A DNA stretch of 64,000 bases. Source: CALHVR01 sp963528625. GTDB taxonomy: Bacteria > Fusobacteriota > Fusobacteriia > Fusobacteriales > Leptotrichiaceae. The DNA lies in the NCBI GenBank assembly GCA_963528625.1, contig CAURVQ010000005.1, positions 4,485 to 68,484 on the forward strand. Direction: 5' to 3'. How positions within the stretch are numbered: the stretch's first letter is position 1; each line of letters begins with the position of its first letter. Positions 17,918 to 28,365 of this stretch are shown here, one piece after another. Below the pieces are notes generated by a model. The model saw only the letters and a program-made list of their open reading frames with translations, ran no database searches and was not told the DNA's origin. The position numbers were made by a program, and so were the translations under genes.

Positions 17918-19951
17918 TTAAATACTTAGTATTTCTTTGCATAAACTATTTAATTTTTGTAATGTTGCAATTCTATTGTTTTTAATTTTAATATTTTCAG
18001 CATTTATTATTACTTTATCAAAATAATTATTTATAACATTTGCACTATTTAATAATTTTTCTGTATGTGCTTCAAACTCAATATCTCTTGTTTTTTCTAA
18101 TTCTATAATTAAAGTATATATTACTTTTTCTTCATCTTTTTCAAATAAATTTTCATCTATAATTAAAGTTTCTTTATTATCTTTAACTATATTTTTTATT
18201 CTTTTTAATAAATTTACTAATATTTCAAAATTTTCTGTTTTAGATAATTGTAATAATACATTTAATTTCTTATCTAATTTAACTATATTATTTTCCAAAT
18301 TAATTTCATACGAAATTAATTCTTTACTATAATTTTCTCCTAAAACATTACCTATTCTTTGTTTAAACAAGTCTATAATATTTATTACAACATCTTCATT
18401 TACTAAAACTTTTTTGTCTGAACTAAAAATTTCATACGCTTTTTGTACTAAGTCTTTATAATTTATATCTAATTTTGAATTTAATGCAACTTGTACAATC
18501 CCCTGAATCGCACGTCTTAAAGCGTAAGGATCTTTTGAACTTGTCGGTTTTAGTCCAACAGAAAAACATCCTACAACTGTATCTATTTTATCTGCAATTC
18601 CTGCAATCGCACCTTCTAGTGTTGTTGGCAAACTATCTCCTTGATATCTAGGCAAATAATGTTCAAATATTCCTAAAGCTACGTCCTTGTTTTCTCCTTG
18701 TTTTTCAGCATAAACTAAACCCATAAATCCTTGTAATTTAGTAAATTCTTTCTCATTAATTACATTTGAAACTAAATCTGCTTTTGCCAATTCTATCGTT
18801 CTTAAAATATTATTTTCTTTTACTTCAAGCCCTAAATCTTTCACTAAATATTTTGCTATTTGTTTACTTCTTTCCACTTTCTCATAAATTGTTCCCATAT
18901 CTTTTTGGAATGTTACTTCTTTTAATTTCTCTACATTTGAAGCAAAATCATTTTTTAAGTCTTCATCAAAGAAAAATTTAGCGTCTGCAAGTCTTGGCTC
19001 TATAACTTTTTCATTTCCAAGTTTTACTGTTTCCGAGTATTCTGGTGCATTTCTAATCACTACAAATTTATTTGTTAATTTACCATTTTTATCTTTTACC
19101 GGAAAATATCTTTGGTGAGTTTCCATTGTTATTGTGATAATATCTTCAGGTAAGGCTAAGTAATCTTTATTAAACTCTCCTTTTATTGCATATGGATATT
19201 CTACTAAATTTACTACTTCTTCAAGTAAATAATTATTTACAATCGTAACATCTCCATCTTTTTCACAATTTTCTTTTACACTATTTAAAATAGCTTGTTT
19301 TCTTTCATCTTTTTTTGCTAACACAAAGTTTTCTTTTAAAATTTCAGCATATTTACAAGGTTGTGTTATTTCAACATCTTGTGATGCAAAATATCTCATT
19401 CCTCTACTTTTATTTCCACCTTTTAATCCTTCAAACTCAAATGGTAAAATTTCTTTTCCTAACATTGTGACAAACCATTTTATTGGTCTTGCAAATCTAA
19501 AAGTTCTATTTGACCATTTCATCGTTTTTTCAAATTCAATTTTTTTAACTACATTTACTAATAATTCAGGCAATACTTCTTTCGTACTTTTACCTTGAAC
19601 AAATTGCTCGATAGAAATATATTTACCTTTTTCATTTTCAATTATTTTTACATCAGATTCTGTTGCTCCTTGCGATTTTATAAATCCTTCTCCCGCTTTA
19701 GTTAAAACTCCATCTTTATATGCAATTTCTACCGAAGGCCCAACACTTTTTTTATCTAAATCCGTTTGTTTTTCAGCTATATCTTTTACTAAAATTGCCA
19801 CTCTTCTTGGAGTGCTAAAAGATTCTATTTCTGTAAATGAAATTCTTTCTGCTTTCAATTCATTTTCAGCTATTTTTTTCAAATTACTTTCAGCTTCATC
19901 CACATATCTTGAAGGCAATTCTTCCAATCCTATTTCAAAAAGAAAATTCAT
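17918..19951 (-). CDS. glyS: Glycyl-tRNA synthetase beta subunit
   Basis: 677 aa, the usual size of the beta subunit of the alpha2beta2 glycyl-tRNA synthetase. N-terminal MNFLFEIGLEELPSRYV and the TPRRVAILV block identify the family. The internal block ADKIDTVVGCFSVG and PTSSKDPYALRR marks the HD-like central region, and the C-terminal part is helical and recognises tRNA. It is last in the ileS-lspA-glyQ-glyS run, 75 bp after glyQ. Together with GlyQ it forms the bacterial-type enzyme. Confidence 0.96.
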   Translation of the reverse strand: MNFLFEIGLEELPSRYVDEAESNLKKIAENELKAERISFTEIESFSTPRRVAILVKDIAEKQTDLDKKSVGPSVEIAYKDGVLTKAGEGFIKSQGATESDVKIIENEKGKYISIEQFVQGKSTKEVLPELLVNVVKKIEFEKTMKWSNRTFRFARPIKWFVTMLGKEILPFEFEGLKGGNKSRGMRYFASQDVEITQPCKYAEILKENFVLAKKDERKQAILNSVKENCEKDGDVTIVNNYLLEEVVNLVEYPYAIKGEFNKDYLALPEDIITITMETHQRYFPVKDKNGKLTNKFVVIRNAPEYSETVKLGNEKVIEPRLADAKFFFDEDLKNDFASNVEKLKEVTFQKDMGTIYEKVERSKQIAKYLVKDLGLEVKENNILRTIELAKADLVSNVINEKEFTKLQGFMGLVYAEKQGENKDVALGIFEHYLPRYQGDSLPTTLEGAIAGIADKIDTVVGCFSVGLKPTSSKDPYALRRAIQGIVQVALNSKLDINYKDLVQKAYEIFSSDKKVLVNEDVVINIIDLFKQRIGNVLGENYSKELISYEINLENNIVKLDKKLNVLLQLSKTENFEILVNLLKRIKNIVKDNKETLIIDENLFEKDEEKVIYTLIIELEKTRDIEFEAHTEKLLNSANVINNYFDKVIINAENIKIKNNRIATLQKLNSLCKEILSI

Positions 19952-20026
19952 TTTTCCTCCTAAAGTTTACTTTTTTAAGTTTCTCTCAAAAAAATAATAT
20001 TTTATAAATTTACATTTATTAATCCT

Positions 20027-20896
20027 TTACTTCTTCAACAATGGATATCCTAAATTTTTTCTTATTTCAACAAATTGTTCTGCACAACCTTTTGCTAAAT
20101 CTCTAACACGCAAAATATAAGACATTCTTTCTGTCGTACTTATTGCACCTCTTGCATCTAAATTGTTAAACGCGTGAGAACATTTCAATACATAATCATA
20201 AGCTGGTAAAACTAATTTATGTTCTAAACAGTTTTTAGCTTCTTTTTCGTACATATCAAACAAATCAAAGTGCATTTTTACATCAGATACCTCAAAACTA
20301 TATTTTGACATTTCATATTCGTATTGGTATCTTCTTTCTCCGTATTTCACGCCTTTTGTCCATTCTAAATCATAAACATTTTCTTTATTTTGTAAGTACA
20401 ACGCTATTCTCTCAAGTCCGTATGTCAACTCTGCCGGAACAATATCAACTTCTAGTCCTCCAACTTGTTGGAAATAAGTAAATTGAGTGACTTCCATTCC
20501 ATCAAGCCAAACTTCCCATCCAAGTCCCCAAGCTCCAAGCGTTGGACTTTCCCAGTTATCTTCTACAAATCTTATATCATGTTCTTTAGGATTAATTCCT
20601 AAAGCTACTAAACTTTCTAAATATAATTCTTGTATATTTTCTGGCGATGGTTTCATTATTACTTGAAATTGATGATGTTGATATACTCTATTTGGGTTTT
20701 CTCCATATCTTCCATCTTTTGGTCTTCTTGATGGCTCAACATACGCAACATTCCACGGCTCTGGTCCTAACGACATTAAAAATGTATCTGGATTAAATGT
20801 TCCTGCTCCAGTTTCTACATCATAAGGATTTCCTATTACACAACCTTTTTCTCCCCAAAATTTTTGAAGAGTTAATATAATTTCCTGAAAAGTCAT
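20027..20896 (-). CDS. glyQ: Glycyl-tRNA synthetase alpha subunit
   Basis: 289 aa catalytic subunit of the tetrameric GlyRS, activating glycine and charging tRNA-Gly. Family blocks are clear: TFQEIILTLQKFWGEKGC at the start, GAGTFNPDTFL, the motif 2-like region AYVEPSRRPKDGRYGENPNR, and TQFTYFQQVGG. Length is normal. It lies 18 bp downstream of lspA and upstream of its partner glyS, so the two subunits are made from one mRNA. Confidence 0.97.
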   Translation of the reverse strand: MTFQEIILTLQKFWGEKGCVIGNPYDVETGAGTFNPDTFLMSLGPEPWNVAYVEPSRRPKDGRYGENPNRVYQHHQFQVIMKPSPENIQELYLESLVALGINPKEHDIRFVEDNWESPTLGAWGLGWEVWLDGMEVTQFTYFQQVGGLEVDIVPAELTYGLERIALYLQNKENVYDLEWTKGVKYGERRYQYEYEMSKYSFEVSDVKMHFDLFDMYEKEAKNCLEHKLVLPAYDYVLKCSHAFNNLDARGAISTTERMSYILRVRDLAKGCAEQFVEIRKNLGYPLLKK

Positions 20897-20914
20897 ATTT
20901 TTATCCTTTCATTA

Positions 20915-21370
20915 CTATTTTTTATATTTTCTCACTAAATAATCAATTATTATAATATAAATTCCAATATGTACATACATATCAGCTACATTAAACACAA
21001 AATGCCATAAACCATTAAAATCTATCATATCTACAACGAAACCTCTTGCAAATCTATCAATCATATTTCCTAAAGCTCCAGCTCCAACGATAGAAATTCC
21101 AATTTTAGTCAATTTTGTGTAAGTTTTCCAATTTTTAGCTTCAGTCCAAACAATGTAAGCTATTAAAAGGACACTAAAAAATGTAAATACATTTATTTTC
21201 CCTTGAAATAAACCAAATATTCCTCCATGATTTTCAACATAAGTTAAATGAAAAAAATCTTGTATTACTGGTAGCGAATATCCTATTTGTCCACCCGATA
21301 TCGCTACCATATAATATTTAGTTATTTGATCTATTATTGTTAATATTACTATTATCGCTATATAAATCAT
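20915..21370 (-). CDS. lspA: Lipoprotein signal peptidase (SPase II)
   Basis: 151 aa inner-membrane aspartyl protease with four hydrophobic helices. The catalytic pair is in GNMIDR...GFVVDMIDF and FNVADMYVHIG, and the N-terminal DQITKYY motif is present. It removes signal peptides from prolipoproteins; at least four such proteins with a lipobox are encoded in this window. The gene lies 18 bp downstream of ileS, a pairing common in bacteria. Confidence 0.95.
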   Translation of the reverse strand: MIYIAIIVILTIIDQITKYYMVAISGGQIGYSLPVIQDFFHLTYVENHGGIFGLFQGKINVFTFFSVLLIAYIVWTEAKNWKTYTKLTKIGISIVGAGALGNMIDRFARGFVVDMIDFNGLWHFVFNVADMYVHIGIYIIIIDYLVRKYKK

Positions 21371-21388
21371 TTTTACCTCTCTTAAATA

Positions 21389-24172
21389 CTACCCTAAAAC
21401 TTTTGAACATCTAGGACAAGTATCTTTATGTTCTGGATGAGTTCCTACTTTTTCATCATATTTCCAACATCTTTCACATTTTTCTCCATTAGCTTTATTT
21501 ACTGCTATCGTTATTCCTTCAATTTCAGTCGTTTCCAACGCATTGTCTACAAATTCAACTTGTGATACGATAAATAAATCTGCTACTTCATCTAAAGTAT
21601 ACTCTTTCAAGAAAATAAACTCTTCATTTGACACATTTAACAATACTTTTGAATCTAATGAATGTCCAATTTCTCCTGCTTGTCTTTTGGCTTCAATCTT
21701 TCTATTTACTTCTTTTCTTAAATTATAGATTTTTTTCCATTTTTTATCTAACTCATCATTTTTATATTCAGGATTTGCTTCAACCCAATGTGATAAATGT
21801 ACACTTTCTTCTGATTTTAAAGCTTCCGGTATTCTTTCCCAAATTTCATCTGCTGTAAATGATAATACTGGAGATATAATTCTAACTAATACTTTTAGAA
21901 CTTCAGTTAATACAGTTTGTGCACTTCTTCTTGCTAATGAATTTGTCCCTTCACAGTAAATTCTATCTTTTACAATATCTAAATAGAATGAAGACATTTC
22001 AACTGAACAGAAATATGTTATTTCTTGGAATAAACTATAAAATTCATATTTATCATAGTATTTTGTAGTTATTTCTTTTAATTCTTCCAATTTGTGCATT
22101 GCCCATTTATCAATTTCTAACATATCTTTATATTCAACTTTATCTTCTACATAATTAAATTCATTTAAGTTACCCATTAAAAATCTAGCAGTATTTCTTA
22201 TTCTTCTATAAGCATCAGACATTTGCTGTAAAATATTTTCAGAAATTCTAACATCTTCTCTATAATCAACTGATGAAACCCAAAGTCTTAAAATATCTGC
22301 TCCATATTTTTCAATTATATCTTTTGGAACAATTGTATTACCTAAAGATTTAGACATTTTTCTTCCTTGCCCATCCATTACAAATCCGTGAGTTAATACT
22401 CTTTTATAAGGTGCATCTTTTGTACTTGCGATTGATGTTAATAACGAAGATTGGAACCATCCTCTATGTTGGTCACTTCCTTCTAAATATAAATCAGCTG
22501 GTCTCGGTAAATTTCTTGGAGCTAAAACACTTCTATGTGAAACTCCTGAATCAAACCAAACGTCCATTATACTTCTTTCTTTTCTAATTTTTGTATCTTT
22601 TAATCCATATTTTTCAAGTAATTCTTCTCCAATTATTTCTTCAGCCTCATATTTCCACCAAATATCAGTTCCTTCTTTTTTAACTAATTCAATTACCCTA
22701 TCAGTTATTTCAGAATGATAAACTACTTCATTTGTTTCAGCATTATAGAATATCGGTATTGGTACTCCCCAAACTCTTTGTCTTGAAATTGTCCAGTCTG
22801 GTCTTGTTTCCATCATCGCATTTATTCTATTTTTACCCCATTCAGGTACAAATTCAACATCTTTTAATGCATTTAATGCATTTTGTCTTACATCACTTTC
22901 ATCTACACTTATAAACCATTGCTCTGTTGCTCTAAAGATAACTGGTTTTTTACTTCTCCAGTCATGTGGATATGAGTGAACAAAAGTAGTGTGATATAAC
23001 ATATGTCCGCTTTCTAGTAAGTCCTCAACAATTACTTTACTTGCTTTTGCATAGAATAATCCTTCATATTTTCCTGCTTCTTTTGTCATATGTCCTTTAT
23101 CATCTACCGGCGATAAAATTCCTATATTATATTTTTGTGCATAATTATAGTCGTCTGCTCCATGTCCCGGTGCTGAGTGAACTGCTCCTGTCCCTGCATC
23201 TGCAGTTACATAATCTCCATTCATTACAAGTCCTTCTCTTTCTAAGAATGGATGTTGATAATGTGTATACTCTAATTCCGTTCCTTTAAATTCTTTAATT
23301 AATTCAAATGAAATGCCAATAGTTGCAAATACTGTTTCTGCTAATTCTTTTGCTACAATTAAGTTGCCTTTTTCAGTTTTGTACAGTCCATAATCAAATT
23401 CTGGGTGTAAAAATACTCCTAAGTTTGCTGGTAATGTCCAAGGCGTTGTTGTCCAAATTAAAATACTTGCTTCTTCCACTCCAAGTTTATTTATTAAATC
23501 TTCTTTTCCTTCAAATTTAACATATATAGAATGAGATGTAACATCTTTATATTCTATTTCTGCTTCAGCTAAAGCTGTTTCTGTTGTTGGTGACCAATAA
23601 ACTGGTTTTAATCCTTTATAAACATATCCATTTTCGTAAATTTCTTTAAATACTTTTAATTGTTCTGCTTCATATTCCGGTTTTAAAGTAATATAAGGAT
23701 CATCCCAATTTCCTAAAACTCCCAATCTTATCATTTCTTGTTTTTGTTTTTCAACCCATTTTAATGCATATTTTTTACATTCTTGTCTTATTTCTAATGG
23801 AGTTTTATTTTTAGCTTTTTCTCCTAATTCTTCCATAATTTTCCATTCAATTGGTAGACCATGTGTGTCCCATCCTGGAATAAATGGAGCTTTATATCCT
23901 CTTAATCTTTTATATTTTAAAATTATATCTTTTAAAACTTTATTCATTGCATGCCCTATATGAATATCTCCATTTGCATACGGAGGCCCATCATGTAATA
24001 TAAATGTTGGTTTATCTCCTTCTATAGATTTTTCATAAATTTTTTTCTTATTCCAATCTCTTATTATTAAAGGCTCTTTCTGAGCTAAATTTGCCTTCAT
24101 CTTAAAGCTTGTTTTCGGTAAATTTAATGTTCCTGCGTAATCTACACCTTCTACATTTTCTTTTTCTGACAT
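21389..24172 (-). CDS. ileS: Isoleucyl-tRNA synthetase
   Basis: Class I synthetase of 927 aa. The HIGH-type motif is GDIHIGHAMNK near residue 66, the editing domain contains WTTTPWTLPANLG, and the KMSKS loop is GRKMSKSLGNT near 605. A C-terminal zinc knuckle has four cysteines (CERCW and CPRC in the last 35 residues), the form found in E. coli-type IleRS. First gene of the ileS-lspA-glyQ-glyS run. No T-box or other leader is seen in the 177 bases upstream. Confidence 0.97.
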   Translation of the reverse strand: MSEKENVEGVDYAGTLNLPKTSFKMKANLAQKEPLIIRDWNKKKIYEKSIEGDKPTFILHDGPPYANGDIHIGHAMNKVLKDIILKYKRLRGYKAPFIPGWDTHGLPIEWKIMEELGEKAKNKTPLEIRQECKKYALKWVEKQKQEMIRLGVLGNWDDPYITLKPEYEAEQLKVFKEIYENGYVYKGLKPVYWSPTTETALAEAEIEYKDVTSHSIYVKFEGKEDLINKLGVEEASILIWTTTPWTLPANLGVFLHPEFDYGLYKTEKGNLIVAKELAETVFATIGISFELIKEFKGTELEYTHYQHPFLEREGLVMNGDYVTADAGTGAVHSAPGHGADDYNYAQKYNIGILSPVDDKGHMTKEAGKYEGLFYAKASKVIVEDLLESGHMLYHTTFVHSYPHDWRSKKPVIFRATEQWFISVDESDVRQNALNALKDVEFVPEWGKNRINAMMETRPDWTISRQRVWGVPIPIFYNAETNEVVYHSEITDRVIELVKKEGTDIWWKYEAEEIIGEELLEKYGLKDTKIRKERSIMDVWFDSGVSHRSVLAPRNLPRPADLYLEGSDQHRGWFQSSLLTSIASTKDAPYKRVLTHGFVMDGQGRKMSKSLGNTIVPKDIIEKYGADILRLWVSSVDYREDVRISENILQQMSDAYRRIRNTARFLMGNLNEFNYVEDKVEYKDMLEIDKWAMHKLEELKEITTKYYDKYEFYSLFQEITYFCSVEMSSFYLDIVKDRIYCEGTNSLARRSAQTVLTEVLKVLVRIISPVLSFTADEIWERIPEALKSEESVHLSHWVEANPEYKNDELDKKWKKIYNLRKEVNRKIEAKRQAGEIGHSLDSKVLLNVSNEEFIFLKEYTLDEVADLFIVSQVEFVDNALETTEIEGITIAVNKANGEKCERCWKYDEKVGTHPEHKDTCPRCSKVLG

Positions 24173-24349
24173 ATTTCCTCCAATTATTTATACTTTTATT
24201 TTTTTACAATATGTCTACATTTTATCACAATTTTAAAATTTTTGCTATTTTATTATTTTTTTCTTAATATATTTGTAAATTGTAACTCAAAATGTCATAC
24301 TTTTATGAAATATATTGTATTTTTTAAATATAAATAATGTCTAAAAACT

Positions 24350-24541
24350 CTACTTTTCATCCTCATCTTTTTTATCTTCTAACATTCCACTATTCATCGC
24401 TTTTTTAAATTCACTAAACATTTTTCCAAGCGACTGCCCTAATTCTGGAAGTCTTTTTGGTCCAAAAATTAATAACGCTCCTAAAACTATTATTATTACT
24501 CCTGGAGCTCCAATATCACGTAAAAATCCCATTTTTATCAT
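24350..24541 (-). CDS. tatA: Twin-arginine translocase protein TatA/E
   Basis: 63 aa. One N-terminal membrane helix (about residues 10-27, PGVIIIVLGALLIFGPK) is followed by the conserved FGPKRLPELG hinge, an amphipathic helix (SLGKMFSEFKKAM) and a charged tail. It oligomerises into the Tat pore. Its ATG overlaps the TGA stop of tatC (ATGA). There is no tatB gene, so this is a minimal TatAC system of the Gram-positive style. Downstream lie 177 bases before ileS. Confidence 0.93.
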   Translation of the reverse strand: MIKMGFLRDIGAPGVIIIVLGALLIFGPKRLPELGQSLGKMFSEFKKAMNSGMLEDKKDEDEK

Positions 24542-25245
24542 CCTTTCCTTTTTTTATCTACTCTTTTACTGACAAACACACTTATCTCGTAAATCAATAT
24601 AAGTGGTACTGTCATTGTTAAATCACTTATAAAATCTGCTGGCGTTAAAATTACTGCTAAAACCAATAAAATAAAATATCCATATCGTCGATTTTTTATT
24701 AAAAATTGTGGACTTAAAATATATAATGATGTTAAAAATGCCGTAATTACAGGCATTTCAAATATCATTGCTATTGGTAAAGAAGTATGTATTATAAATT
24801 GTAAATAATTATGTGCAGTCAGTTGCACACTAAATAAATTATCTCCCAGCGATAATAGTACATGTAGTAGTGCAGGTGTAACTACAAAAAAGCCAAAACT
24901 TAGCCCCAAAATAAATAATATAAAAATTGCCGGAATATAATTTAAAATCATTTTAGCTTCTCTCTCTTCAAGTGCCGGCTTTATATATGCAAATATTTGA
25001 TAACAAATAAAAGGTAAACTTAAAGAAATTGCACTTACACTTGCTAACATTATATAAATATTTAAAATATCATCTGGCCCTAAAACTATAAGTTTTGAGT
25101 GAAAAGAATATGTTAATAACTTATAAATTTTATTGGAAAAAAACAAACTTATTATGAAAATTATAACATAAAATATTAACGATATTATAAATCTTTTTCT
25201 AAATTCTTCCAAATGTTCTACTACCGTTTGCTCTTTAAAATTCAT
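24538..25245 (-). CDS. tatC: Twin-arginine translocase receptor TatC
   Basis: 235 aa with six hydrophobic helices. The N-terminal motif TVVEHLEEFRKR contains the conserved signal-binding Glu, and the FVVTPALLHVLLSLGD block is typical. It recognises the twin-arginine signal and recruits TatA. It is 19 bp downstream of efeU, in the same run as efeB, whose product carries a twin-arginine signal. The gene ends with TGA followed in frame by TAA, one of the few TGA stops in the window. Confidence 0.94.
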   Translation of the reverse strand: MNFKEQTVVEHLEEFRKRFIISLIFYVIIFIISLFFSNKIYKLLTYSFHSKLIVLGPDDILNIYIMLASVSAISLSLPFICYQIFAYIKPALEEREAKMILNYIPAIFILFILGLSFGFFVVTPALLHVLLSLGDNLFSVQLTAHNYLQFIIHTSLPIAMIFEMPVITAFLTSLYILSPQFLIKNRRYGYFILLVLAVILTPADFISDLTMTVPLILIYEISVFVSKRVDKKRKG

Positions 25246-25264
25246 AATTTAACATTTCCTTTCT

Positions 25265-26995
25265 TTAATTATTTTGTCTTTTTTTATTAATTAACATTGT
25301 TATTGTTACAACTAATACAAATATTAATTGTGCAATAAATACTTCCCAATTTGCATATAATCCAACACTCTCAACTGTTGGAACAAAAGATATTACTCTT
25401 AATGGTATAATTCCTACAACTTGTAACATATGCACACTTGTTCCTAACATTTTGAAAGCTAATAAATAAATCATCCAAGTTAATAAAAAGAACATTTTAT
25501 ACACTTTTATTTTTGACGAAGTATACAATATAATTATAGTAATTATTATTAAAACTATAATGGCTAAAACTATTCCTAAAATCAAATTTTTCATTGAAAT
25601 TAAAGGAATAATTCCTACATAAAACAATATTGTTTCTGCTCCTTCTCTAAATACTGCCAAAAAGCTTAAGGCAAACATTGAAATAAAACTTCCACTTGTT
25701 GCAACTGCTTTCATCTGTATTTGCATAAAGTGATTCCACGATTTTAAATTTGACTTGCTATGTAGCCACATTCCAATTCCAATCATCATAATTACTGCAA
25801 ATATTCCAATAAATCCTTCTAATATTTCTCTATTTGTTCCAGCACTTACTGCAGGGAATATTTTTTGTAAAACATAAGCTATAATCCCACTCACTACAAT
25901 CCCTAAAATACCACCTGTATAAACCCAAACAAGTCCTCTCGTAAGTTTTGCAGCTTTAAGGCTACTTACTAATGCAAGTACAATTAGCAATGCTTCAACG
26001 CCTTCACGAAGTAATATCCACATTGCATCTAAAAAATTATATTCTGCCTTTGTATCAATTTGTAATAATTCTGTTATTAAATTTTGTAATTTATTTTGAT
26101 ATTCTTTTTCTCCACTTTTTACCATAATGATAGGCATTTCGCTTTCAACCTTTGTATACAAAGCACTATTTCTTGTACTTACATCTCCTTCAACCGTAGG
26201 CCAAATTACGATAAATTCTTTTAATTTTAATTGCCCTGTAGCTTTATCTCCTTTTTTAAATGCTTCAAGACCTTCTTCTAATATTTTTATCGCATCTTTT
26301 AATGTTATATTTTTATTCACCGAAGTTTCTATTGTTTTACCTTCAATAAAATCTTCAATAGATTCTTTCAAATCATTAAAATTTGAAATAGTTACATTAT
26401 AATCAAAAGGATCAACTTCCATAGATGCTCTCAAAAATGACATTGCCGTTTCCACTTTTCCATAATAAGCGACATCTTTATCTCTTATAACCCATTCGTT
26501 CCGAGTCCAAAGATTATTATACTTTTTATACTCTTCTTTCATAGTTTCTATATTTTTTGTTTCTATCGCTTTTTGTAATTCTTTTAATGCAGGATACATT
26601 TTATTTTCAAAATTTCTCTTAGTTGAAATTTCATCCACTGGATTTTGTTCTTTCTCAAACGCTAAAAGCTCTGTTGCAATTTGCTTTAACTCTGTTTCAG
26701 ATATATTTTTAACATTATTTAATGTATTTTGTAATTTTTTACCCGCAACAGAATTTGAATTTTTTACTTTTTTAAATTCTGTTTTTATTTCTTTCACTAA
26801 TATTTTTGCATCATCATTTTTACCATTTCTTACTAATGTTTTTGCATCTGATATCTTTATAAATAAGTCACTATAACTTTCTTTAGAAAAAATATTTATA
26901 GACACTATAAAAATTAATAAAAATACCACTGCAATACTTTTATTTACTTTCCCTAATATCTTTATATTTTTATTCTTCAAATAATTTTTGTCCAA
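25265..26995 (-). CDS. efeU: FTR1-type iron permease with an N-terminal periplasmic domain
   Basis: 576 aa. A signal-like helix (about residues 18-36) precedes about 270 residues of charged helical domain, then seven membrane helices of the EfeU/FTR1 fold. Both REGxE iron-binding motifs are present: LLREGVEALL near 330 and VFREGAETILF near 450. The periplasmic part holds a degenerate duplication: two blocks share the pattern W...E..V...A.Y.KVE..M. E. coli EfeU has only the permease (about 276 aa), so this is the extended version. The start appears to be TTG, with 26 bp overlap into efeB; no in-frame ATG is better placed. Confidence 0.88.
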   Translation of the reverse strand: MDKNYLKNKNIKILGKVNKSIAVVFLLIFIVSINIFSKESYSDLFIKISDAKTLVRNGKNDDAKILVKEIKTEFKKVKNSNSVAGKKLQNTLNNVKNISETELKQIATELLAFEKEQNPVDEISTKRNFENKMYPALKELQKAIETKNIETMKEEYKKYNNLWTRNEWVIRDKDVAYYGKVETAMSFLRASMEVDPFDYNVTISNFNDLKESIEDFIEGKTIETSVNKNITLKDAIKILEEGLEAFKKGDKATGQLKLKEFIVIWPTVEGDVSTRNSALYTKVESEMPIIMVKSGEKEYQNKLQNLITELLQIDTKAEYNFLDAMWILLREGVEALLIVLALVSSLKAAKLTRGLVWVYTGGILGIVVSGIIAYVLQKIFPAVSAGTNREILEGFIGIFAVIMMIGIGMWLHSKSNLKSWNHFMQIQMKAVATSGSFISMFALSFLAVFREGAETILFYVGIIPLISMKNLILGIVLAIIVLIIITIIILYTSSKIKVYKMFFLLTWMIYLLAFKMLGTSVHMLQVVGIIPLRVISFVPTVESVGLYANWEVFIAQLIFVLVVTITMLINKKRQNN

Positions 26996-28193
26996 TATAT
27001 TGTCCTTTCTCTATTCCACCAAAACAAGCAAATATTCCACTTCCTATATGTGTAATATATTCATTTAGTTTATCAACATTTCCTAAATTATTTTGTATAT
27101 CAATAAACTGTTGCGGATCTTTTTGATAACATAAAAATAATAATCCTGCATCAAATTGTCCCGTCTCTTCACTAATTCCATTTGAATATGAAAAAGCTCG
27201 ACGCAATATTTCTTTTTCCGATTGTTTCGCTAAATAAACATGCGAATCTTCTGGTAATTTACTCAAATCAACTTTATCAAATTCTGTTTTTTGACCAAAA
27301 GCTGCACCACTTACTTTATGACGACCAAAAGTATTTTCTTGTTCTTGCAAATTTGTTCTATCCCAAGTTTCCAAGTGCATTTGTATTTTTCTTACAACTA
27401 AATAACTTCCATTTTTAAGCCAATTATCTTTATCATACCAAACAACTTTTTTAAATCCAGTTTCATCAGTTACATTTGCAGTTCCATCTTTGAAACCAAA
27501 TAAATTTCTTGGTGCTCCTCCACCAATTCCTGTTGGTAAAAATCCAGCTTGACTCCATTTCATTGTAATTAATTGACGACCTTTTCTTATTAGGTTTCTC
27601 ACTGCATGAAACGCAACTTGAGCATCATCTGCACACGCTTGTATACAAATATCTCCACCACTATATCTTTCTTTTATTTGATCTCTTGGAAAATGTGGTA
27701 ATTCCTTAAATTCAGGTAATTTTTTATTTTCCATTCCTAATTTATCTAAAAAAGTTGGACTTATCCCAAAAGTTAATGTTAAATTGTATGGATTCAATCC
27801 CACTGTTTCTCCTGTATCTTTAGGTGGTAAAAGTTTATTTTCCAACTCTCCCTCTACTAATTCTCCAGACATTAATTTTTCTGAATATTTTGTCCACTCT
27901 TGAAACATTTTTTGTATTTCACTTTTTTCTGTAGAATGTAAATCTAAAACTACAAAATATACTTGCTTTTGAACTGCTGTTGAAATTCCACTTTGATGTT
28001 TACCGTAAAATTGTATTTCACTTTTACCTTCATTAAGTTTTTTTGCTTCATTTGTTTTATTTAAAATTGCTCCAACACCACTTGCACCAATAGCAACTCC
28101 AGCTCCAACTAATCCTGCTTGTTTCAAAAAATCTCTTCGTGAAATTTTTTTATCAACCCATTTTTCTTCTTTATTTTCCTCATTTTTTGACAT
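26970..28193 (-). CDS. efeB: EfeB-type deferrochelatase/DyP peroxidase with Tat signal
   Basis: 407 aa heme peroxidase of the DyP family. The N-terminus has a twin-arginine signal (ISRRDFLKQAGLVGAG, about residues 18-33). The catalytic FGFKDGTAN motif (GxxDG) is present, as is the GRHKVSGAAFG region. It is exported folded, with heme, by Tat, and is proposed in E. coli to help ferrous-iron supply or take iron from heme. It overlaps the efeU start and lies upstream of tatC-tatA, so the operon encodes both the exported enzyme and its exporter. Confidence 0.93.
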   Translation of the reverse strand: MSKNEENKEEKWVDKKISRRDFLKQAGLVGAGVAIGASGVGAILNKTNEAKKLNEGKSEIQFYGKHQSGISTAVQKQVYFVVLDLHSTEKSEIQKMFQEWTKYSEKLMSGELVEGELENKLLPPKDTGETVGLNPYNLTLTFGISPTFLDKLGMENKKLPEFKELPHFPRDQIKERYSGGDICIQACADDAQVAFHAVRNLIRKGRQLITMKWSQAGFLPTGIGGGAPRNLFGFKDGTANVTDETGFKKVVWYDKDNWLKNGSYLVVRKIQMHLETWDRTNLQEQENTFGRHKVSGAAFGQKTEFDKVDLSKLPEDSHVYLAKQSEKEILRRAFSYSNGISEETGQFDAGLLFLCYQKDPQQFIDIQNNLGNVDKLNEYITHIGSGIFACFGGIEKGQYIGQKLFEE

Positions 28194-28321
28194 TTTTTAC
28201 CTCTATTTTTTAAATTTTTTCTAAATAATTTTTATTTTTTATTTTTTAAAATTAATAAAAACTTAATATTACTTCTATTTTATTAAGTGTTTTAATATAC
28301 GAACATTCATAAAAACAGTAA

Positions 28322-28355
28322 TAACCGACCTTCTATTTTTATAGATAAGTCGGTT
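28322..28355 (-). terminator. Hairpin between efeO and efeB, possible attenuator
   Basis: Minus-strand stem AACCGACTT.../...GGTCGGTT with a weak following T-run. It lies within 45 bases of the efeO stop and 130 bases before efeB, so it could partially terminate transcription or protect the efeO mRNA end. Confidence 0.5.
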
Positions 28356-28365
28356 TATTTTCTCT

